In this document: in pieces, positions 32,416 to 41,856 of the stretch
How positions within the stretch are numbered: the first letter of the stretch is position 1
How the letters are laid out: each line of letters begins with the position of its first letter
The notes under the pieces: model-generated
The model's database searches: none
Told to the model about the DNA's origin: nothing
What the model saw: only the letters and a program-made list of their open reading frames with translations
Origin: Halobaculum roseum
Lineage (GTDB): Archaea > Halobacteriota > Halobacteria > Halobacteriales > Haloferacaceae
NCBI RefSeq assembly: GCF_019880245.1
Contig: NZ_CP082286.1
Coordinates: forward strand, 2,126,521 to 2,190,520
Direction of reading: 5' to 3'
Length of the DNA stretch: 64,000 nucleotides
Position numbers and translations under genes: made by a program

Positions 32416-32431
32416 GGAGGGAGTTCCCTCC
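32416..32431 (+). terminator. Hairpin after the SDR gene
   Basis: GGAGGGA-GT-TCCCTCC is a perfect 7-bp stem beginning 18 bases after the SDR stop. The following bases are CTC rather than a clear T-run, so a terminator role is tentative. Confidence 0.4.
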
Positions 32432-32434
32432 CTC

Positions 32435-32460
32435 TAGTGTGATCGTACACTAAAATTTTA
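32435..32460 (+). promoter_or_regulatory. Operator and TATA box of the VapBC module
   Basis: TAGTGT-GATCGT-ACACTA (32435-32452) is a perfect 6-bp inverted repeat lying directly against AAAATTTTA, the TATA region about 28 bases before the ATG at 32487. Type II antitoxins with AbrB-like domains usually bind such palindromes at their own promoter. Confidence 0.6.
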
Positions 32461-32486
32461 AATCCGAAACCGACATACCGTTACGC

Positions 32487-32726
32487 ATGGGCGACACCGA
32501 GGCCGAGAGCACCGTGTCCGGGAACCAAGCGAACATCCCGGCACGGATCCGGCGGGAACTCGACATCGACGACGGGGACCACCTCCGCTGGGAGGTCCGC
32601 GACGACGGGACGCTCCGCGTCGAAGTCGTCCAGCAGCGAGCGGGGACGTTCGCCGACTTCGACGGGTACGGGGGGACGGCGGACACCGACGCAGCAGTCG
32701 AGCACGACGGGTGGGGTGTCGAATAG
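32487..32726 (+). CDS. AbrB/MazE-type antitoxin (VapB)
   Basis: A 79-residue antitoxin. The swapped-hairpin AbrB/SpoVT DNA-binding domain fills residues ~8-48 (SGNQANIPARIRRELDIDDGDHLRWEV, DGTLRVEVV). The remaining acidic tail (DFDGYGGTADTDAAVEHDGWGVE) would wrap and inhibit the toxin. It is co-translated with the PIN toxin: its TAG shares a base with the toxin's GTG start. Confidence 0.85.
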   Translation: MGDTEAESTVSGNQANIPARIRRELDIDDGDHLRWEVRDDGTLRVEVVQQRAGTFADFDGYGGTADTDAAVEHDGWGVE

Positions 32727-33160
32727 TGCCGCGCGCGCTCGTCGATACGTCCGTCCTGTTCGCGGCGGCCTACCGTCGAGACGCCGCACACGAGGATGGA
32801 ATCACCGTTCTCCGGGGTATCGACTCGGGGGACCTCCCGGAGGGAGTCGTACCGGAGTACGTCCTCGCCGAGACGCTCAACGGTCTCACGACCCACGCGG
32901 GACACGACGCGGCGGTCGACTTCCTCGACCGGATCGAGGAGAACGCGAACATCCACATCGAGTCGGTCACGGACGCTGTGCGCGCCTCGGCGAAGTCGGT
33001 CTTCCGACGACATCCGCGGCTCTCGTTCGTCGACGCGGCGATCATCGCACACATGCGCACGGCCGGGCTCGGCTATCTGTACGCCTTCGACGACGATTTC
33101 GACGGGATCGACGACGTGTATCGGTTGTGCTCCGATACGAACCCGTACCGCCCGGACTGA
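32726..33160 (+). CDS. PIN-domain toxin (VapC)
   Basis: A 144-residue PIN RNase. Conserved acidic residues are Asp7 in ALVDTSVLF, Glu in EYVLAETLNGL, Asp in LSFVDAAIIAHM, and Asp in LYAFDDDFD. The GTG at 32726 overlaps the antitoxin's stop by one base, favoured over the in-frame ATG at 32711 inside the antitoxin gene. With VapB it forms a complete type II module. The target RNA is not predictable. Confidence 0.88.
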   Translation: MPRALVDTSVLFAAAYRRDAAHEDGITVLRGIDSGDLPEGVVPEYVLAETLNGLTTHAGHDAAVDFLDRIEENANIHIESVTDAVRASAKSVFRRHPRLSFVDAAIIAHMRTAGLGYLYAFDDDFDGIDDVYRLCSDTNPYRPD

Positions 33161-33184
33161 GGACTGATCCGGGCCGTTGCTCCG

Positions 33185-34336
33185 CTACAGCGCCGCCTCG
33201 ATCCGGTCGAGTCCCTCCTCCAGTCGCTCCATCGAGTTGGCGAACGAGAGCCGAAGCTGCCCGCGGCCGGCCTCGCCGAAGCCGTCGCCGGGCGCGAGCA
33301 CGACGCCGGCGTCCTCACACAGTCGCCTCGCCAGCGGGAGGCTCGCCTCGTCGGTGTCGGGGTTCAGGAAGGCGTAGAAGGCGCCCTCCGGATCCGGCGC
33401 GGTCACGCCCGACATGTCCGAGAGGCGGTCGGCGACGTAGTCGCGACGCTCGCGGAAGGCGTCGTACATCTCCTCGACGGGCGCTTGCGGCCCGGTGAGC
33501 GCGGCGATCGCGGCGTGTTGGGCGACGCTCCCGGTGCAGGCGGTCGTCGACTCCCGGATCTTCGTCGCCTCGTCGACGACCGTCGGGTCGCCGGCGAGCC
33601 AGCCGACGCGCCAGCCCGTCATCGCGTACGTCTTCGAGCAGGAGCCGACCGTGAGCACGTGTTCGGGGTGTCCGGTCAGGGCGGCGACGCCCGTGGGATC
33701 GCGGTCGTACGTGAGCTTCGCGTACACCTCGTCGGCGATGACGTACGCGCCGTGGTCGGCGGCCGCGTCGACGACCGCGCGCACCTCGTCGGGGTCGGCG
33801 ATTCGGCCGGTGGGGTTCGAGGGCGAACAGAGGATCACCAGCGAGGTGTCCTCGCCCATCTCGGCGATCAGGGTGTCCGCGTCCAGATCGTAGTCGGGCG
33901 CGGGCATCGGCACCTCGACGGGTGTCGCGTCGGCCAGTCTCGCCTGCGTCCAGTAGTTCGGCCACGACGGCGACGGCAGGAGCACCTCGCTGCCGGGCTC
34001 GACGGTCGAGAGCACCGCGAGGTGGAGCGCCTCCATTCCGCCGGTGGTGACGACGACCTCGTCGGCCGCGTGCCGAACGTCGTACTCGCGCGCGAGGGTG
34101 TCGGAGATCGCCTCCCGTAACTCCGGGAGGCCGGCGTTGGAGGTGTAGTGGGTGTGTCCGCCGCGGGCGGCCGCGACCGCGGCGTCGACGGCGTGCTCGG
34201 GCGTGTCGAAGTCGGGCTCGCCGACCTCGAGGCGGACGAGGTCGCGCCCCTCCCGCTCCAACTCCTGGGCGAGGTCGAACATCACGCGGATCCGCGAGCG
34301 GTCGCACGCGCGGACGCGGGCGGTCGGTTCGTGCAT
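33185..34336 (-). CDS. Class I/II PLP-dependent aminotransferase
   Basis: A 383-residue fold-type I aminotransferase resembling archaeal aspartate/aromatic aminotransferases. The PLP lysine is K235 in GSCSKTYAMTGWRVGW. Other landmarks are the Asn-Pro-Thr-Gly block CSPSNPTGRI, DEVYAKLTYD and the C-terminal substrate-carboxylate Arg in GRGQLRLSFANSMERL. The start at 34336 (MHEPTARV) agrees with family length. It stands alone, so amino-acid specificity cannot be inferred from neighbours. Confidence 0.9.
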   Translation of the reverse strand: MHEPTARVRACDRSRIRVMFDLAQELEREGRDLVRLEVGEPDFDTPEHAVDAAVAAARGGHTHYTSNAGLPELREAISDTLAREYDVRHAADEVVVTTGGMEALHLAVLSTVEPGSEVLLPSPSWPNYWTQARLADATPVEVPMPAPDYDLDADTLIAEMGEDTSLVILCSPSNPTGRIADPDEVRAVVDAAADHGAYVIADEVYAKLTYDRDPTGVAALTGHPEHVLTVGSCSKTYAMTGWRVGWLAGDPTVVDEATKIRESTTACTGSVAQHAAIAALTGPQAPVEEMYDAFRERRDYVADRLSDMSGVTAPDPEGAFYAFLNPDTDEASLPLARRLCEDAGVVLAPGDGFGEAGRGQLRLSFANSMERLEEGLDRIEAAL

Positions 34337-34439
34337 GCCCGGTGGTTCTCCTCGGGGGAGTTGAAGCTACGCGTGGCTGCAGTCCGTGCACGAGCCGCGG
34401 TCGCGAGAAAAAACGAGATCGGCGGCCGGTCGACCCGGC

Positions 34440-35051
34440 TTACAGCTCGACTGCTTCCTTGTTCCCGAGCGACTCGGGGACGGTGAAGCGGATGCTCGTG
34501 GTCGCGCCGGCCATCGTGTTGACCTTGATCGTCACTTCGCTGCCCTCGCCGAGTTCACCGTTGATGACGCTCGTATCGAACACGAGGTTCAGGCGGTCGT
34601 CGGCGTCGTTGAGGACGTTGTTCGAGTCGTCGGAGTCCTTCACCGTCTGGTAGGAGAACTCGTTGCTCTGGAGGCTTCCCGGGAGGCTCTCGTACTCGGC
34701 GGTGGTGTTCGCGATCAACTGATCCGTTCCGCTGGGACCGATCCAGGTGACCGTGGCGTTGTGGATGTCGATCTCGCCGGCGCCGGGCGCCTGCGTGACG
34801 GTCACGTTCACGATGTCGACGGCGTCGCCGGCGCTGTTCACGTTACCGACGGTCGAAACCTCCTGGAGCCGGTCGCTGACCTGTTTGCTCGACTGCTGTC
34901 CCGTTTCCTGCGACTTGCTCTGGAGGAATCCCGCGGTGTTGATGAGGACGCCGGCGGCGATCGCCGCCACCAGCACCATCGCGATGAACACGATGAGCGT
35001 CCCGATACCCACCTGCCCGCGCTCTTCCTCGTCCGTGATGAATTCGAACAT
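34440..35051 (-). CDS. Archaellin (type B flagellin)
   Basis: A 203-residue structural subunit of the archaeal rotating filament. The class III signal is clear: charged leader [13 protein letters not shown], then the hydrophobic helix [28 protein letters not shown], cut by the prepilin peptidase between Gln/Gly and Val. N-x-T sequons in the beta-rich outer domain fit N-glycosylation. No other arl (fla) or che genes are nearby. It may be a minor or alternative archaellin. A GGAG motif precedes the start. Confidence 0.92.
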   Translation of the reverse strand: MFEFITDEEERGQVGIGTLIVFIAMVLVAAIAAGVLINTAGFLQSKSQETGQQSSKQVSDRLQEVSTVGNVNSAGDAVDIVNVTVTQAPGAGEIDIHNATVTWIGPSGTDQLIANTTAEYESLPGSLQSNEFSYQTVKDSDDSNNVLNDADDRLNLVFDTSVINGELGEGSEVTIKVNTMAGATTSIRFTVPESLGNKEAVEL

Positions 35052-35109
35052 TGCGTGTGGTTCTCCGCTCCCTGATCGGAGCTATCGAACCCTCCCGCGG
35101 ACTGGTACT

Positions 35110-35132
35110 TGAGTTACGCCCTCGAAAACTCA
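35110..35132 (-). promoter_or_regulatory. Inverted repeat upstream of the archaellin gene
   Basis: TGAGTT (35110-35115) and AACTCA (35127-35132) are perfect inverted copies separated by 11 bases, about 60-80 bases upstream of the archaellin ATG. On the minus strand the AT-rich GAGTTTTCG within it could be part of the promoter. A regulatory role is inferred. Confidence 0.4.
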
Positions 35133-35309
35133 GTAGTGATATCGGGGTGCCCTCCGGCGGTCGAGCCGGCCGCCAGCTTCGCGGGTAGTGGGCCGGCGCA
35201 TGGCCGTCAGTGACGGTGCGGAGCGGTGCGGACGCGTCGCCCGACGGACCGCTTCGCCGTGCCCGTACCGGGCGGGGGATTTATTGTCGGATGTCATTCG
35301 TGTGGTTGT

Positions 35310-35462
35310 ATGCCGAACTGCACTCACTGCGGGACGGACATGGGAACCGTCGAGACGGCGACACACTGTACGGACTGCGGGACGGGGCCGCTGTGCTCCG
35401 CCTGTTGGGGCGTGTCAGTCGAGCGACCGTCGGGGACTTTCTGCCCGAACTGCTTGGAGTAG
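35310..35462 (+). CDS. Small zinc-ribbon protein (50 aa)
   Basis: A 50-residue Cys-rich protein with CTHCGTDMG, CTDCGTGPLCSACWG and a final CPNCLE. Four Cys pairs can hold two zinc ions. ATG at 35310 follows the TATA-like GGGGATTTATTG by about 30 bases, making it preferable to an in-frame ATG at 35226. Haloarchaea have many zinc-finger microproteins of this size, thought to be regulatory or protein-binding. Confidence 0.7.
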   Translation: MPNCTHCGTDMGTVETATHCTDCGTGPLCSACWGVSVERPSGTFCPNCLE

Positions 35463-35488
35463 TCGCCCGCGGGCGGGCGGAAGTGGAC

Positions 35489-36520
35489 TCACTCCGCGGT
35501 CACGTCGGCCGCCAGCTCGGCGGGCGGACCGCCGTCGAGGCGGTCGCGGTCGTGGGACTCGGCGAAGTCGATGTCGGGTCCGGTGGGCACGATCCGCTTG
35601 GGGTTGAGGCTCTCGTGGGACTTGTAGTAGTGGCGGGTGATGTGGTCCACGTTGACGGTCTCGGCGACGCCTGGGATCTGGTAGATCTCCTTGGTGTACT
35701 CCCAGAGGTTGTCGTACTCGTGGATCCCGCGGCGGTTACACCGGAAGTGGGTGTGATAGACGTGGTCGAACCGGACCAGCGTCGCGAACATCGCCACGTC
35801 CGCCTCGGTGAGCCGGTCGCCCGCGAGGTAGCGCCGGTCCCCGAGCAGGTCGTCGTACTCGTCGAGGGCGGCGAACAGCTCGTCGACGGCCTCGTCGTAC
35901 GCCTCCTGCGTGCTCGCGAAGCCGGCGCGGTAGACGCCGTTGTTGATGCGCGGGTAGATATCGTCGATCAGGTCGTCCACCGCCTCGCGAGATCCCTCGG
36001 GGTAGAGGTCGACGCCGTTGCCGAGGTCGTCGAAGGCTGTGTCGAGCATCCGCATGATCTCCTCGCTCTCGTTGTTGACGACGGTCTCGCGTTGCTTGTC
36101 CCAGAGGACGGGGACCGTCACGCGCCCGGTGTACTCGTCGTCCGCCCTCGTGTAGATCTCCCGGAGGTAGTCGGCGCCGTACAGCGGGTCCGGCTGTTCC
36201 TCGGAGAACTCCCATCCCTCGTCGTAGCGCTCGGGTTGTGTGAGCGACAGCGAGATGACGTCGTCCAGCCCCTTCAGCGCCCGCGTCATCGCGACGCGGT
36301 GGGCCCACGGGCACGCCCGGCAGATATACACGTGATAGCGGTCGGGTTCGGCGGGGAACTCGGGGTTGTCGACGGGGTCGGCGCCGGGCTCCGGCACCGA
36401 GCCGTCGATCCAGTCGCGGAAGCTGGTCTCGGTTCGCTCGAACTCGCCGGAGTCGCCCGTGTCGCGGCGGACGCCGGTGCGCCACTCGCCGTCGACGAGC
36501 ATGTTGGTCGCGTCGCTCAT
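35489..36520 (-). CDS. Xi-class glutathione S-transferase family protein (glutathionyl-hydroquinone reductase-like)
   Basis: A 343-residue GST-fold enzyme. The thioredoxin-like domain has the nucleophilic motif YICRACPWAHR at about residue 67, and VPVLWDKQRETVVNNESEEIMRML follows. The helical C-terminal domain carries the Tyr-rich DHVYHTHFRCNRRGIHEYDNLW block of the Xi class. The family reduces S-glutathionyl-hydroquinones. Haloarchaea use gamma-glutamylcysteine rather than glutathione, so the natural thiol is probably that. The start at 36520 agrees with homologue length; an in-frame ATG nine codons upstream is less likely. Confidence 0.88.
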   Translation of the reverse strand: MSDATNMLVDGEWRTGVRRDTGDSGEFERTETSFRDWIDGSVPEPGADPVDNPEFPAEPDRYHVYICRACPWAHRVAMTRALKGLDDVISLSLTQPERYDEGWEFSEEQPDPLYGADYLREIYTRADDEYTGRVTVPVLWDKQRETVVNNESEEIMRMLDTAFDDLGNGVDLYPEGSREAVDDLIDDIYPRINNGVYRAGFASTQEAYDEAVDELFAALDEYDDLLGDRRYLAGDRLTEADVAMFATLVRFDHVYHTHFRCNRRGIHEYDNLWEYTKEIYQIPGVAETVNVDHITRHYYKSHESLNPKRIVPTGPDIDFAESHDRDRLDGGPPAELAADVTAE

Positions 36521-36666
36521 TGGTCGTGATCCATCGTGGGCGGCCACACGCTAAAGCCGTGTGGCGGCGGAAGCCGCCGGTTCACGTCCGCCTGCCCGGC
36601 CGGCCACACGAATATATTCCGAATTCGAGGGAATAAATTATGTCGATGCGCGCTGATCGGCCCGGT

Positions 36667-36825
36667 ATGGTTCGGACGTGCCAGAACTGCGGGGGAACGG
36701 TGACGGAGCGCTACGCTCGGGTGTTCGCGCCCGACGCGACGGCCGGACCGCGGGTGTGTCCGAACTGCGAGGACCTCGTGCGCGACGGCGCGAGCGTCCG
36801 CGAGGCCCGCGCGAACCGCGGATAG
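36667..36825 (+). CDS. Small zinc-ribbon protein, DUF7563-like (52 aa)
   Basis: A 52-residue protein with two CxxC pairs: CQNCGGTVTERYARVF and VCPNCEDLVRDGASVREAR. It closely follows the haloarchaeal DUF7563 pattern (C-x2-C, VRVF, CPNCEDK..DGA..REAR). An upstream ATG at 36640 is in frame, but family length favours 36667. The AT-rich GAGGGAATAAATTATG upstream supplies a promoter. Function unknown. Confidence 0.72.
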   Translation: MVRTCQNCGGTVTERYARVFAPDATAGPRVCPNCEDLVRDGASVREARANRG

Positions 36826-36849
36826 CGGCCCGACCGCCAGGACGGTACC

Positions 36850-37584
36850 CTACTCGACGGTCCCCGCGCTCACCCGCGCGAACCCGCCGAGCAGCGTTCG
36901 GTACTCCACGTCCGCACACGCATCCCGGAGCGCGCGGTGGGCCGCGGCGACGCGCTCGTCCTGGACGGTCGCGGGCGACCGCTCCAGCGACCTCGCCGTC
37001 CCCGGCGGCGACCCCGCGCGGACGAACAGATCGAACGCCGGGTTCAGCAGCCGCCATCCCGACCGCGTCGTCCGCGCCAGATCCAACAGCGCGATCCGGC
37101 CGCCCGGCCCGACGAGGTCGGCCCACTCGCGAACCGCCGCCGCCGGCTCCGGGAGCATCCCCACGACGAACGCGCCACAGCAGGCGTCGACGGCGTCGGG
37201 ACGAAGCGGCGGGCGGGTCGCGTCGCCGCGGACGAAGTGACCCGCGGCGCCCGTCCCGCTTCCCCCGTCGCGGTCGCCCCCGTCGCGTTCTCGCTCGCGT
37301 TCCCGTCCGCGTTCGCGCGCGACGCGGAGCACGCCGGACGCGAAGTCGACCCCGACGTACGTTCCGCCGGCGTCGAGGCGGTCCGCGACGTACGGCCGGT
37401 TCGCGCCGGTTCCGCAGCCGAACTCGACGACGGTCGCGTCCGCGGGAGGATCGAGCGCGTCCGCCAACGCCCGCCGGAGCGTCGCCACGAGGGGGCCGCT
37501 CCTGGCGAGCGCGTCGTACGCGCGGGCGATGCGGGTGTAGAAATCCGGGGCCGACGGGTCCGGTCGGTCACGCGAGGGTGCCAC
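36850..37584 (-). CDS. Class I SAM-dependent methyltransferase
   Basis: A 244-residue Rossmann-fold methyltransferase. The SAM motif I is VVEFGCGTGANRPYVADRL and motif II TYVGVDFASGVL. Post-motif GHFVRGDATRPPLRPDAVDAC and GGRIALLDLART complete the UbiE/COQ5-like fold. An Arg/Glu-rich low-complexity insert lies after motif II. No ATG fits, and a GTG at 37584 starts two bases after the stop of thiR, implying coupled translation. Substrate unknown. Confidence 0.83.
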   Translation of the reverse strand: MAPSRDRPDPSAPDFYTRIARAYDALARSGPLVATLRRALADALDPPADATVVEFGCGTGANRPYVADRLDAGGTYVGVDFASGVLRVARERGRERERERDGGDRDGGSGTGAAGHFVRGDATRPPLRPDAVDACCGAFVVGMLPEPAAAVREWADLVGPGGRIALLDLARTTRSGWRLLNPAFDLFVRAGSPPGTARSLERSPATVQDERVAAAHRALRDACADVEYRTLLGGFARVSAGTVE

Positions 37585-37586
37585 GG

Positions 37587-38588
37587 CTACAGGAGGTCGC
37601 GAACCGTCCGGGCGACCGTCGGCGCGTCCGGACCGAGGACGTACAACACCGGCTCGACGCCGACGCCGCCGGTCTGGTAGACCGCGAAGACGTCGCCGAG
37701 GGCGTCGGTGGGGTCGTCGCTGTCGGCGGTCGCGTCGCCGGCGGCGCCGCCCTCGCTGCCGGCGCCCGCCCCGTTGCCGAGACGGCCCGCCACGGCCGCG
37801 CGGACGGGGTCGTCGGGGGAGCCGGCGTCGGTCTCGCCGTGATCGTTCGGCTCGAACTCGATCGCCTCGACGCCGGCGTCGGCCAGGCCCTCCACGAGGT
37901 CGGGGTCGTAGCGGACGTTCACCGCCGCGCGGGCGTCGACGCCCGCCGCCCGCGCCGACAGCAACACGCCCGCGACGTGTTCGCTGACGCCGAACTCGGG
38001 GTCGCTCGGCACGCGGGCGGTCCCCTTCACGTCGAAGATCCGGCCCGGAACGGCTGCGATGTCGTCGATGTCGACCGCGTCGGGCACGCACTCCACGAGG
38101 TTCGAGCCGACGTGGGGGATGAGCCCCGCGAACCCGGAGGTCGCGGTGAGCGTCCGGACGCCGCGGCGCAGCGAGGAGAGCGTCCGCTCGCGGTCGCGCA
38201 GACCGCTGTCGGGGTCGTGGACCGCGAAGTCGTAGTCGGCGCCCGCCAGCTCCGGCATCGCCGCCTCGTGGAGCTCCGCGAGCAGGTCGCCAGCCTCTAG
38301 TCGCCGGATCAGCACCTCGAGCTCCACGAGCGCGCCGACGCGACTCAGGTCGCCCGACGCGAGCCCCTCGGCGACACGGTCGACGGCCTCGCGGACGCGC
38401 TCGTCGTCGGCGACGCGGTCGTTGGTCGCCACGTCGCCGTGTGCGTACTTCGACACCGCCGACTGGCTGATGCCGAGCGCGTCGGCGACCTCCCGCTGGG
38501 TCAGGTCGCGCTCGCGAAGCGACTCCGCCAGCAGCGCGCGGACGGTCGGGAGGAACTCGTCGACGACGACCTCCTCGATGAACCTCAT
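37587..38588 (-). CDS. thiR: ThiR-type transcriptional regulator (HTH plus ThiN domain)
   Basis: A 333-residue regulator. The N-terminal HTH (residues ~18-55: [33 protein letters not shown]) precedes a ThiN thiamine-phosphate-binding domain (about 120-333), with [20 protein letters not shown] and [25 protein letters not shown]. In archaea, fused HTH-ThiN proteins repress thiamine synthesis/transport genes when thiamine phosphate is plentiful. Gly/Ala/Asp-rich insert at ~265-300. The start overlaps the dcd stop by four bases (ATGA). Confidence 0.88.
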   Translation of the reverse strand: MRFIEEVVVDEFLPTVRALLAESLRERDLTQREVADALGISQSAVSKYAHGDVATNDRVADDERVREAVDRVAEGLASGDLSRVGALVELEVLIRRLEAGDLLAELHEAAMPELAGADYDFAVHDPDSGLRDRERTLSSLRRGVRTLTATSGFAGLIPHVGSNLVECVPDAVDIDDIAAVPGRIFDVKGTARVPSDPEFGVSEHVAGVLLSARAAGVDARAAVNVRYDPDLVEGLADAGVEAIEFEPNDHGETDAGSPDDPVRAAVAGRLGNGAGAGSEGGAAGDATADSDDPTDALGDVFAVYQTGGVGVEPVLYVLGPDAPTVARTVRDLL

Positions 38589-39208
38589 CGGTCGGGCTCC
38601 CCGTCCCCGCCGGACTCGTCGGCGTCGCCGGTCGCGAACTCGGGGTCGTTGCCGATGCGCGACGCCTGCGGGCCGGACTGGTCCTGGTACTTCGAGCCGC
38701 GCTCCTCGCCGTAGGGCCGGTCGGCGGGCGTCTTCAGCTCCGTGAACGTGAGCTGTGAGATGCGCATGCCCGGCGAGAGCGCGACGGGCGCGTTGCCCAG
38801 GTTCGACAGTTCGAGGGTGATCTGTCCGCGGTACCCCGGGTCGCAGAGTCCGGCGGTCGCGTGGACGACGATCGCCAGGCGGCCCAGCGAGGAGCGCCCC
38901 TCGACGTGCGCGACGATGTCGTCGGGGATGGCGACCGTCTCCTTGGTCGTGCCGAGCACGAAGTCGCCCGGGTGGAGGATGAAGTCGTCGCCCTCGGGGA
39001 CGTGGGTCTCCTCGACGTACTCGTCGACCTCGCGGGCGTCGGTCGGGTGGATGCAGGGGATGTTCGTCCGGCGGAACTCCAGGAACTCCGAGCCGAGCCG
39101 GAGGTCGACGCTCGCGGGCTGGACCTGCGTGTCCACGTCGTCGAGCGGATCGATCGCGAGGTCGCCCTCCTCGAGCCGGGCGAGGATGTCGGTGTCCGAG
39201 AGTATCAT
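38585..39208 (-). CDS. dcd: dCTP deaminase
   Basis: A 207-residue trimeric deaminase converting dCTP to dUTP. Hallmarks are MILSDTDI at the start, [58 protein letters not shown] and [12 protein letters not shown]. The extra C-terminal ~30 residues are acidic and haloarchaea-like. It is the first gene of a dcd-thiR-methyltransferase run with overlapping or 2-base spacings, so probably one transcript. Confidence 0.94.
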   Translation of the reverse strand: MILSDTDILARLEEGDLAIDPLDDVDTQVQPASVDLRLGSEFLEFRRTNIPCIHPTDAREVDEYVEETHVPEGDDFILHPGDFVLGTTKETVAIPDDIVAHVEGRSSLGRLAIVVHATAGLCDPGYRGQITLELSNLGNAPVALSPGMRISQLTFTELKTPADRPYGEERGSKYQDQSGPQASRIGNDPEFATGDADESGGDGEPDR

Positions 39209-39267
39209 TACCGGAGGCGCGGCCGCCGGCGGCCTAAAGCTTCTCTCATTGCGGGCCGGTTGCCGCC

Positions 39268-39984
39268 TCAAAACAGCTCGAACACCAGCCCGATCGCGGT
39301 GAGGACGCCGACGATCGTCGCGGCGGTCCCGACCGAGTGGTCGCGCGCGTCCGCCAGCCCGTACGTCCGGATCACGCCGGCCCAGACCGCGACGACGACG
39401 GCCGCGAGCAGGCCGACCAGTTCGACGCCGCCGATCGCCGCCCGGAGGGCGTCGAGCGCACCCTCGGGGTTCTCCGGGAGCGCGACCGTTCGAAGGCGGG
39501 AGATCACCAGTACGCCGACGGCGAGCAGGCGCGCCAGGCTCGGCACCATCCCCCAGCCGGCGACCGCGAGCGTGTCGGCGAACGCGCCCTCGCCGTCGGC
39601 GAGCGCGCTCGCGGCGTGGAGGACGCCGCCCTGCACGAGCCACACCACCGGGACGAGCACGACGGTCGCCGGCGGGAGCCACGACAGCTCCTCGGCGACG
39701 AGCGCGCCCAGGTTCCGCTCGACCTCCTTCGGCTCCCCGCAGCCGGTCGGCGTGTCGTCGAACATCGAGTCCTCGCAGAACGGCTCGCCGGGGTACGCCG
39801 GGTTGTCGACGGTGATCGGCACGTCGAGGGCGGCGGCGAACTCGCCGAGGAAGACGGCCAGCCCGCCGGCGGTGGCGAGGGTGACGACCGCGACCGCGGC
39901 GGCCGCGTGGGCGAACGGCGGGGAGCCGTCGTGGGCCTCGTAGTAGCGACTCGGTCGGAGGAGGGGCGTGCGGGGACGCGACAT
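39268..39984 (-). CDS. Yip1-domain membrane protein
   Basis: A 238-residue integral membrane protein with five hydrophobic helices. An extracytoplasmic loop between helices 1 and 2 holds the Cys pair CEDSM...GCGEP, which may form a disulfide. The helix layout and [21 protein letters not shown] resemble haloarchaeal Yip1 proteins. The ATG at 39984 ([15 protein letters not shown]) matches these relatives. Function unknown. Confidence 0.75.
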   Translation of the reverse strand: MSRPRTPLLRPSRYYEAHDGSPPFAHAAAAVAVVTLATAGGLAVFLGEFAAALDVPITVDNPAYPGEPFCEDSMFDDTPTGCGEPKEVERNLGALVAEELSWLPPATVVLVPVVWLVQGGVLHAASALADGEGAFADTLAVAGWGMVPSLARLLAVGVLVISRLRTVALPENPEGALDALRAAIGGVELVGLLAAVVVAVWAGVIRTYGLADARDHSVGTAATIVGVLTAIGLVFELF

Positions 39985-40110
39985 CGTCGGCTCCTCTCGG
40001 GCGGGCGACAAATGCGTTCCGTTCGCCCGTCGGGGACTCCGACAGCGCGGTGCTGGGGGCACGGCGGCGCGGTGCGACACCCTTTCGGTCGCGCTCCCCG
40101 CACGCGGGGT

Positions 40111-40455
40111 ATGAGCATGAAGCAGGCCATCGTCGTCCGCACCGACCTCGGGATGGGGACGGGGAAGCTGGCCGCGCAGGTCGCCCACGCGTCGCTGTCG
40201 GCCTACGAGGACACCGGGACGAAGGCGCGCAAGGCGTGGAAGGGCGAGGGACAGAAGAAGGTCGTCCTCAAGGCCGCCGGCGAGTCGCAGATCTTCGAGC
40301 TGGCCGACCGCGCCGAGCGCGAGGGGCTCCCACACGCGGTCATCCGCGACGCCGGGCACACACAGCTCGACCCCGGAACCGTCACCACGCTGGCGGTCGG
40401 CCCGGGCGAGGAGTCGATCGTCGACAAGGTGACCGGCGACCTCTCGCTGTACTGA
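40111..40455 (+). CDS. pth2: Peptidyl-tRNA hydrolase, archaeal/eukaryotic type (Pth2)
   Basis: A 114-residue hydrolase freeing tRNA from drop-off peptidyl-tRNAs. Family marks are [57 protein letters not shown]. Its stop shares a base with the downstream truD start (TGATG), so the two are translationally coupled. An ATG two codons downstream (MKQ) is equally possible as start. Confidence 0.95.
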   Translation: MSMKQAIVVRTDLGMGTGKLAAQVAHASLSAYEDTGTKARKAWKGEGQKKVVLKAAGESQIFELADRAEREGLPHAVIRDAGHTQLDPGTVTTLAVGPGEESIVDKVTGDLSLY

Positions 40456-41819
40456 TGCGGGAGGCCCATCCCCGCGAGCGCGCCACGGGCGTCGACTTCT
40501 ACGTCAGCGACGCCGACGGGATCGGCGGCCGCCTCCGCGTCGCCCCCGAGGACTTCCGCGTCCGCGAGCGCGAGCGGATGGACCCGGAACCGCTCGACGC
40601 CCACGAGGGATCGTACCCCTTCCTCCTCCTGCGGGCGACCCTCCGCCGCTGGGACACCAACGACTTCGCGAGCGCGCTGTCGAACGCGATCGGCGCCAGC
40701 CGCGAGCGCGTCTCGTGGGCCGGCACGAAGGACAAACACGCCGTCACGACGCAGCTGTTCACGGTCCGCGACGCCGACCCCGAGGAGATCCCGGACCTCG
40801 ACGGCGCCGACATCGAGGTGCTCGGGCGGGTCGGGCGCGACCTCACCTTCGGCGACCTCGCGGGCAACGAGTTCGCGATCCGGATCCGCGAGACGGCGGG
40901 TGACCCCGATCCGATCACCCGCGACCTGCGGGCGTTCGCCGCCGGCGACAGCGCCGCCGCCGGCGACAGCAACGTTGCCGCCGACGACACGGCGGTCGAG
41001 ATCGCGGTGCCGAACTACTTCGGCCACCAGCGCTTCGGGAGCCGCCGGCCGATCACCCACGAGGTCGGCCTCGCGGCGATCCGCGGCGACTGGCGCGGCG
41101 CGGTGCTCGCCTACTGCGGCAACCCGTACGACACCGAGCCGGAGGACTCCCAGCGCGCCCGCGAGGTCGTCGAGGACCAGGCGGACGCCGACAGCCCGGA
41201 CTGGAGCGCCGCGCTCGAGGCGATGCCCGGTCGCCTGCGCTACGAGCGCTCGATGCTCCACCGGCTCGACGAGGGCGCCGACTGGCGTGAGGCGCTGGAG
41301 GCGGTCCCGTCGAACCTCCAGCGGCTGTTCGTCAACGCCGCGCAGTCGTACGTGTTCAACCGGATCCTCTCCGAGCGCCTGCGCCGCGGGCTGCCGTTCG
41401 ATCGCCCGGTCGCGGGCGACGTGGTCGCGTTCGTCGAGCGGGACACCGCGTTCCCGAAGCCCGACATGGACCGGCTCCAGCGGGCGACCGAGGGGCGCGT
41501 CGACACGCTCGCGCGCCACTGCGAGCGCGGGCGGGCGTTCGTCACCGCGCCGCTGGTGGGCACCGAGACGGCCCTCGCGGACGGCGAGCCCGGCGAGATC
41601 GAACGCGAGATCCTCCGCGACCTCGACGTGGATCCGGGCGACTTCGAGCTGCCGGGGGAGTTCGCCTCCACGGGCACCCGTCGGGCGATCCTGCTCCCGA
41701 CCGACCTGACGGTCTCGGCGGAGGATGGCGACCCGGTGTTCGAGTTCGCGCTGCCGTCGGGGTCGTACGCGACGGCGGTGCTTCGGGAGTACATGAAGTG
41801 CGATCCGGAGCGGCTCTAG
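40455..41819 (+). CDS. truD: tRNA pseudouridine(13) synthase TruD
   Basis: A 454-residue TruD-family pseudouridine synthase. The catalytic Asp lies in [12 protein letters not shown], and [21 protein letters not shown] and the TRUD insertion domain (about residues 180-370) follow. [14 protein letters not shown] is another conserved block. Length matches archaeal enzymes. Coupled to pth2. The last 22 bases of the gene, including the stop, are repeated just downstream. Confidence 0.94.
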   Translation: MREAHPRERATGVDFYVSDADGIGGRLRVAPEDFRVRERERMDPEPLDAHEGSYPFLLLRATLRRWDTNDFASALSNAIGASRERVSWAGTKDKHAVTTQLFTVRDADPEEIPDLDGADIEVLGRVGRDLTFGDLAGNEFAIRIRETAGDPDPITRDLRAFAAGDSAAAGDSNVAADDTAVEIAVPNYFGHQRFGSRRPITHEVGLAAIRGDWRGAVLAYCGNPYDTEPEDSQRAREVVEDQADADSPDWSAALEAMPGRLRYERSMLHRLDEGADWREALEAVPSNLQRLFVNAAQSYVFNRILSERLRRGLPFDRPVAGDVVAFVERDTAFPKPDMDRLQRATEGRVDTLARHCERGRAFVTAPLVGTETALADGEPGEIEREILRDLDVDPGDFELPGEFASTGTRRAILLPTDLTVSAEDGDPVFEFALPSGSYATAVLREYMKCDPERL

Positions 41820-41856
41820 GACAGCCGCGGCGGTGTGCGATCCGGAGCGGCTCTAG
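41798..41856 (+). repeat. 22-bp direct repeat at the end of truD
   Basis: GTGCGATCCGGAGCGGCTCTAG-type 22-mers occur at 41798-41819 and 41835-41856, a 37-base spacing. The first contains the last six truD codons and its stop; the second is non-coding. A short tandem duplication is the simplest explanation. Confidence 0.85.
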
